Assembly: GCA_918272565.1 (NCBI GenBank)
Contig: CAKJYW010000045.1
Coordinates: forward strand, 1-44,850
Reading direction: 5' to 3'
From: Bacilli bacterium
GTDB lineage: Bacteria; Bacillota_I; Bacilli_A; ML615J-28; CAG-698
Length of the DNA stretch: 44,850 nucleotides
Made by a program: the position numbers and the translations under genes. This document shows, in pieces, positions 40,978 through 44,850 of the stretch. Numbering within the stretch: position 1 is the stretch's first letter; each line of letters begins with the position of its first letter. A model generated the notes under the pieces. It did no database searches. It was not told where the DNA came from and saw only the letters and a program-made list of their open reading frames with translations.

Positions 40978-42801
40978 ATGAGGAAAGTGATTGTTGGAAT
41001 AAATTCTAAATACATCCACCCAGCAGTTGGAGCACACCAAATCAAAGCTAATTTCGATGGTGAACTTGACCTAATCGAAGTTAACATTAAAGACGATATG
41101 GCGACCCTTGCAAGTAAGCTAGATAAATATGACCTAATTGCTTTTAGTGCTTATATTTGGAATATCGAATATATCAAAGATATCTTGTCTACATCTCTTT
41201 TAGAAAAAACAGTTATTTTAGGAGGACCAGAAGCAAGTTATCGCTTTGATATTTTATTTACTTATCCTCAAGTTAAATACATCATTAAAGGGGAAGGTGA
41301 AGAATCATTCCCTGAACTAATGAATTATCTAGATGGCAACTTAGAATTAGATAAAGTTAGTAACATCTACTATAAAGATGATGATGGTAATATCAAATAT
41401 ACTTATACTAAATTACCTGACCTAACAAAAATTAAACACGACTACACTATAAATAGTGATTTTAAAAACAAAATCTGTTATATCGAATCAAGCCGTGGTT
41501 GTTACTTTAGTTGTACTTATTGCCTAGCATCAACTGAAAAGCCGGTTAGAGAATTCCCAATTGAAGAAGTAAAGAGTAACCTAAAATATTTATTAGATAA
41601 TAACGCTAAAATTATTAAATTCTTAGATCGCTCATTTAATATAAATCAAAAAAGAACTTTAGATATATTACAGTTCATTAAAGACAACGATAATAACTTC
41701 ACAACATTCCAATTTGAGGTTGTTGGAGACATGTTAAGTAGCGATATAATTGATTTACTAAAAACCATGCGAAAGAAATCAATTCGTTTTGAAATAGGTA
41801 TCCAATCAACAAACCCTAAAACTATGGAGGCAATTAAAAGAAAACAAGATTTCTCTAAAATAAGAAATAACGTTTTAGCACTAAGAGACTTTGTAGTTAT
41901 TCATACTGACTTAATATGTGGCCTTCCATATGAGGATTTAGCATCATTTAAAAAATCATTCAATGAAACTTTTATGTTACTAACTGAAGAGCTTCAACTA
42001 GGCTTTTTAAAAGAACTTAAAGGAACAGAGATATCAGATACTAAAGATTTATATGGATATAATTTTGAAACACACTCGCCATATGAAGTTTTATCAAATA
42101 ATTACATCACTTTAGATGAATTAAACGAAGTAAAACTTGTTGAAGAAGCACTAGATAAATTATATAATTATTGTAAATATCAAAAGACTTTTTCCTACCT
42201 ATTTAATGAACTTAAACTAAATCCATACGATACATTTTTAAGTATTTCTAGATACTTCAAAGCTAACTCGTCATTAAAAGCACAGCTTCAAGATGTAAGC
42301 AAAAACTTGTATCTATCTCTCCATGATAAGGTAAGTGATAGGGAGAAACTTCTCTACTTAATCAAGCAAGATTATCTGATTAATTCTAAGATTAAACCAG
42401 CCATCTGGTGGAGCCAAGAGATAACTAGAAAAGAAAGATTATACATCTATCAAAAAGTTAGCACTCTATATAATTTATCAATTGATACCTTATTTAATTA
42501 TGCAAGATGCGAAAAATATAATAATGAATATTTCATTATTATTTACCCTAAAAAGGATGTATTTTATTACACATCAACTCTTGCTCCATGTGGCTTTGAT
42601 TGTAGTTTTTGTCCAGAGTATAATAAAGAATGCTCCGGATGCTTGAGTGATAATTTACATAAATTCTGCCATTTATGTGAAATTAGAAATTGTGTTAAAG
42701 AAACAAAGATAACATGTTATAATTGTAATAAGTATCCATGCGAAAAGTTAGATAACATATCAACAAAATCAAGAGAGCTTCTTGATTTTCTAAGAAAGTA
42801 G
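40978..42801 (+). CDS. B12-binding-type radical SAM protein with DUF4080 and C-terminal DUF3795
   Basis: 607 residues. Residues 1-120 look like a cobalamin-binding fold (VIVGINSKYIHPAVG, YDLIAFSAYIWN, VILGGPEAS, IIKGEGEESFPELM), without the His of the DxHxxG motif. The radical SAM cluster cysteines are C175, C179, C182 in SSRGCYFSCTYCLAS; the barrel continues to about 350 (ELKGTEI). A DUF4080-like region follows. The last 75 residues carry a Cys-rich DUF3795-type domain (LAPCGFDCSFCPEYNKECSG, CHLCEIRNC, CYNCNKYPCEKL), an unusual addition that could bind a metal or cluster. Such proteins are suspected methylthio- or methyltransferases; the substrate is unknown. sdaA follows after 6 bases. Confidence 0.85.
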   Translation: MRKVIVGINSKYIHPAVGAHQIKANFDGELDLIEVNIKDDMATLASKLDKYDLIAFSAYIWNIEYIKDILSTSLLEKTVILGGPEASYRFDILFTYPQVKYIIKGEGEESFPELMNYLDGNLELDKVSNIYYKDDDGNIKYTYTKLPDLTKIKHDYTINSDFKNKICYIESSRGCYFSCTYCLASTEKPVREFPIEEVKSNLKYLLDNNAKIIKFLDRSFNINQKRTLDILQFIKDNDNNFTTFQFEVVGDMLSSDIIDLLKTMRKKSIRFEIGIQSTNPKTMEAIKRKQDFSKIRNNVLALRDFVVIHTDLICGLPYEDLASFKKSFNETFMLLTEELQLGFLKELKGTEISDTKDLYGYNFETHSPYEVLSNNYITLDELNEVKLVEEALDKLYNYCKYQKTFSYLFNELKLNPYDTFLSISRYFKANSSLKAQLQDVSKNLYLSLHDKVSDREKLLYLIKQDYLINSKIKPAIWWSQEITRKERLYIYQKVSTLYNLSIDTLFNYARCEKYNNEYFIIIYPKKDVFYYTSTLAPCGFDCSFCPEYNKECSGCLSDNLHKFCHLCEIRNCVKETKITCYNCNKYPCEKLDNISTKSRELLDFLRK

Positions 42802-42807
42802 GTTAAT

Positions 42808-43995
42808 ATGGACTCGATTAAAAACATTTATAAAATAGGAAATGGCCCTTCTAGTAGCCATACTATGGGACCTCAAATTGCAGCACAAAAGTTCTTAGAC
42901 AAGAATCCTAACGCTTCTAGATTCTATGTGGAGTTATATGGATCTCTTGCTCTAACTGGTAAAGGTCACTTAACTGATTACATCATCAAAAAGACATTAG
43001 GGGAAAATAAAACAACTGTTAAATTTGATATTAAAACTAATTACGATTATCATCCAAACGGTATGAAATTCTTTGCATATAATGATAAAAATGAAAAAAT
43101 CGATGAATGGTTAGTATTTAGTGTCGGTGGAGGTTCCCTAAGAGAACTAAATGAAGAAAGATCAGAAGGAAAAGCTAACCTTTACCCTCATAAAACAATG
43201 GATGAGATCCTGCTCTTTTGTGAGGATGAAGATATCACTTTACTTGATTATGTTAAAAGATATGATGACTGCACTTATTATTTAAATATCGTCTTAGATG
43301 TTATGCTTGAAGCAATTGAAAAAGGCCTAGCTACAAGCGGTACTCTACCTGGAAGTTTACGCCTTGCTAGAAAGGCTAAAGATTTCTATAATAAATATAA
43401 GAAGGTAGAATCATTTTCTAACCTAATGTACGCTTCTGCTTTAGCGGTTGCTGAAGAAAATGCTAGTGGTGGACTAATTGTAACTAGCCCAACATGTGGA
43501 GCATGTGGTGTTGTCCCATCTGTAATCTATCCTCAAATAATAATGAATCATGTTAGTAGAGAAAAAATTATCAACGGTCTAATGATAGCTGGCTTATTCG
43601 GTAATATCATTAAATATAATGGTTCAATAAGTGGAGCAGAAGTTGGTTGCCAAGGTGAAATCGGTTCAGCTTCATCTATGGCTGCGGCCCTAAGTGCTTA
43701 CCTACTTGGTGGAAACAACCGTCAAATAGAATACGCAGCGGAAATCGCCTTAGAGCACCACTTAGGCCTAACTTGCGACCCTATCGATGGACTAGTTCAA
43801 ATCCCTTGTATTGAGCGTAACGCAATAGCTGCTTCAATGGCTTTTGATTCTGCTAAATACGCTTGTCTAACTGATGGAAGCCACAGAATATCCTTTGATT
43901 ATATTGTTGGAGTAATGAAAGAAACTGGAAAAGATTTATCCGATAAATACAAAGAGACATCAGAGGGTGGACTAGCCAAAATAATTAAATGTTAA
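42808..43995 (+). CDS. sdaA: Iron-sulfur L-serine ammonia-lyase (single chain)
   Basis: 395 residues, beta and alpha halves fused. The N-terminal IYKIGNGPSSSHTMGPQIAA and GSLALTGKGHLTD define the family; the catalytic half has SPTCGACGVVPSVIYP, EVGCQGEIGSASSMAA and the Fe-S/Ser-binding LTCDPIDGLVQIPCIERNA with its Cys ligands. It deaminates serine to pyruvate plus ammonia, and the pyruvate feeds the PFOR encoded nearby. Co-transcribed with the radical SAM gene (6-base gap). It is somewhat shorter than the E. coli form of about 450 residues. Confidence 0.95.
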   Translation: MDSIKNIYKIGNGPSSSHTMGPQIAAQKFLDKNPNASRFYVELYGSLALTGKGHLTDYIIKKTLGENKTTVKFDIKTNYDYHPNGMKFFAYNDKNEKIDEWLVFSVGGGSLRELNEERSEGKANLYPHKTMDEILLFCEDEDITLLDYVKRYDDCTYYLNIVLDVMLEAIEKGLATSGTLPGSLRLARKAKDFYNKYKKVESFSNLMYASALAVAEENASGGLIVTSPTCGACGVVPSVIYPQIIMNHVSREKIINGLMIAGLFGNIIKYNGSISGAEVGCQGEIGSASSMAAALSAYLLGGNNRQIEYAAEIALEHHLGLTCDPIDGLVQIPCIERNAIAASMAFDSAKYACLTDGSHRISFDYIVGVMKETGKDLSDKYKETSEGGLAKIIKC

Positions 43996-44003
43996 CTAAT
44001 ATT

Positions 44004-44044
44004 AGTTTATTGATATCTTTTAAGATATTGATAAACTTTTTTTA
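44004..44044 (+). terminator. Terminator of the radical SAM-sdaA operon
   Basis: A 16-bp stem AGTTTATTGATATCTT with AAGATATTGATAAACT (two G-U pairs) followed by seven T, right after the sdaA stop. Confidence 0.88.
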
Positions 44045-44071
44045 TTATTAATAAGTAAATATAATAATATG

Positions 44072-44099
44072 TTGCTTTTTAAAAAAATACGTGTATAAT
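44072..44099 (+). promoter_or_regulatory. Promoter of the CYTH gene
   Basis: TTGCTT (44072-44077), 16-bp spacer, TATAAT (44094-44099), with a TG two bases before the -10. Confidence 0.7.
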
Positions 44100-44145
44100 A
44101 CTATATGATATTAAAAAACAAAGAATTATTTATTGGAGGTGCTTT

Positions 44146-44715
44146 ATGCAAAGATCACTTGAAGTAGAATTCAAAACTTTACTTACTAAAGATGAATACG
44201 AAAGATTAGCTAATATGTTTAAAGGAAGTCATTCAGACATCCAAACAAACCATTACTTTGATACAAACCGTTTCTCTTTAAAAGCTTTAGAATCATCTCT
44301 AAGAGTTAGAGAAAGAGATACTTTAGAATTAACACTAAAGAAGAAAAAAGGTTATGCAATGCAAGAATATACTCTTCCTATTACTGAAGAGATGTTTAAA
44401 GAAATCAAAGAAAACGGAACAGTTCCTGACAGCGAACTTAAAAACGAACTTGCCCCACTAATCGGTGAACAAAAGTTATTCAATTTCTTAAGCCTTTCAA
44501 CAAAACGTACATATACTCAATATAAGAAAGGTATCTTATTCTTAGACAAGTCAACATTCTGTGGTGTTACTGACTATGAGCTAGAATATGAAGCAAGAAA
44601 TTATATTGATGGCAAAAAAGAATTCATTGAATTAATCAATGATTTACAAATCCAATATAAGAAGAGCGAAAAGAAAGTTCAAAGAGCTTTTAAAGCTTAT
44701 AAGACTAGAAAATAA
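44146..44715 (+). CDS. CYTH-domain (YjbK-like) triphosphatase
   Basis: 189 residues of the CYTH (triphosphate tunnel metalloenzyme) family. The hallmark ExExK is E6-V-E8-F-K10 in SLEVEFKT; other strands include HYFDTNRFSL, SSLRVRERDTLELTLKKK, TKRTYTQYKKGILFLDK and YELEYEARNY. Such enzymes hydrolyse tripolyphosphate or other triphosphates with metal ions; Firmicutes YjbK lies near nucleotide-signalling genes elsewhere, but not here. Start ATG 44146 with GGAGG. Monocistronic, with its own promoter and terminator. Confidence 0.92.
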   Translation: MQRSLEVEFKTLLTKDEYERLANMFKGSHSDIQTNHYFDTNRFSLKALESSLRVRERDTLELTLKKKKGYAMQEYTLPITEEMFKEIKENGTVPDSELKNELAPLIGEQKLFNFLSLSTKRTYTQYKKGILFLDKSTFCGVTDYELEYEARNYIDGKKEFIELINDLQIQYKKSEKKVQRAFKAYKTRK

Positions 44716-44719
44716 CAAT

Positions 44720-44743
44720 CCGCACGCATAGCGTGCGGTTTTT
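44720..44743 (+). terminator. Terminator of the CYTH gene
   Basis: Perfect 8-bp stem CCGCACGC/GCGTGCGG with a 3-base loop, then TTTTT, 5 bases past the stop. Confidence 0.93.
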
Positions 44744-44744
44744 A

Positions 44745-44850
44745 CGCTACCCTATAAGGGCTTCTACCTTTCGATGACCCTCAAGGGTCATCTTGGGCGG
44801 CTGACAACCGCAAAACTCTCTCTGGCTTATCCCTTGAAGGGATCTTTGTA
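44745..44850. other. GC-richer run of small hairpins, unidentified, continuing beyond the window
   Basis: Four short inverted repeats in 100 bases: CCCTATAAGGG (44750-44760), GATGACCC/GGGTCATC around 44773-44792, GCGG/CCGC around 44798-44811, and CCCTTGAAGGG (44831-44841). The CCCT-(2-3)-AGGG core recurs three times. No open reading frame stands out. It may be a structured RNA, a repeat element or the start of a riboswitch; I could not match it to one I know on either strand. Confidence 0.4.

Noticed and set aside
44745-44850. Known riboswitch (lysine, glycine, FMN, ydaO, ykkC, TPP) or RNase P/tmRNA/SRP fragment
   Set aside because: None of the consensus segments I remember for these classes is present on either strand; left as unidentified.
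1-44850. tRNA or rRNA genes and insertion sequences
   Set aside because: I looked for these and saw no convincing cloverleaf, rRNA or transposase; I cannot run a dedicated scan.

Overview
The window is an AT-rich, gene-dense bacterial chromosome segment. Strong Shine-Dalgarno sites (AGGAGG type), consensus sigma-A promoters with 17-bp spacing, T-box leaders and the gene set point to the Firmicutes/Bacilli side. Pyruvate:ferredoxin oxidoreductase, oxygen-sensitive Fe-S serine dehydratase and IspH suggest a strict anaerobe. My best guess is an uncultured gut-type Bacilli or Erysipelotrichia/RF39/Acholeplasma-like lineage; this is inference. TGA works as a stop (ATGA junctions at 4509-4512 and 7246-7249), so the Mycoplasma code is not in use.

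Layout. 1-2.8 kb: start of a GNAT-like gene, a YwaF-like membrane protein behind a structured leader, then a non-coding region of diverged repeats with look-alike terminators around a ParE/Phd toxin-antitoxin pair. 2.8-3.9 kb: the rpsF-ssb-rpsR operon. 3.9-8.5 kb: a tightly overlapping six-gene operon (pepV, trmB, M42 peptidase, DUF84 NTPase, DJ-1 protein, small membrane protein). 8.6-11.2 kb: two divergent envelope genes. 11.2-14.6 kb: a type-2 ileS behind an Ile T-box whose T-box bulge looks degenerate. 14.6-18.9 kb: a beta-lactamase-fold protein, then coaX, a membrane-anchored degenerate EIIB-like protein, and tkt. 18.9-21.4 kb: a secreted purple-acid-phosphatase-like protein with duplicated Ig domains. 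21.5-25.3 kb: pheST behind a canonical Phe T-box.

25.3-32.4 kb: an operon encoding an MBL-PHP fusion and two unknown membrane proteins, then a heterodimeric ABC exporter with one degenerate ATP site. 32.5-34.0 kb: an AAA/DUF4143 ATPase with an operator-like promoter and tandem 24-bp repeats. 34.0-36.5 kb: epimerase-efp, divergent from ispH through overlapping -35 boxes. 36.5-37.2 kb: an orphan AbiEi/DUF6088-like regulator with its own palindromic operator. 37.2-44.7 kb: nifJ, then divergently a radical-SAM/DUF3795 fusion with sdaA, and a CYTH protein. The last 100 bases are a GC-richer run of small hairpins that I could not identify.

Most genes serve core functions: translation (two synthetases, S6, S18, EF-P, TrmB), peptide breakdown, CoA, isoprenoid and pentose-phosphate metabolism, and pyruvate/serine fermentation. 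The unusual material is in the repeats around the toxin-antitoxin module, the fusion and degenerate-domain proteins, and the promoter architectures.
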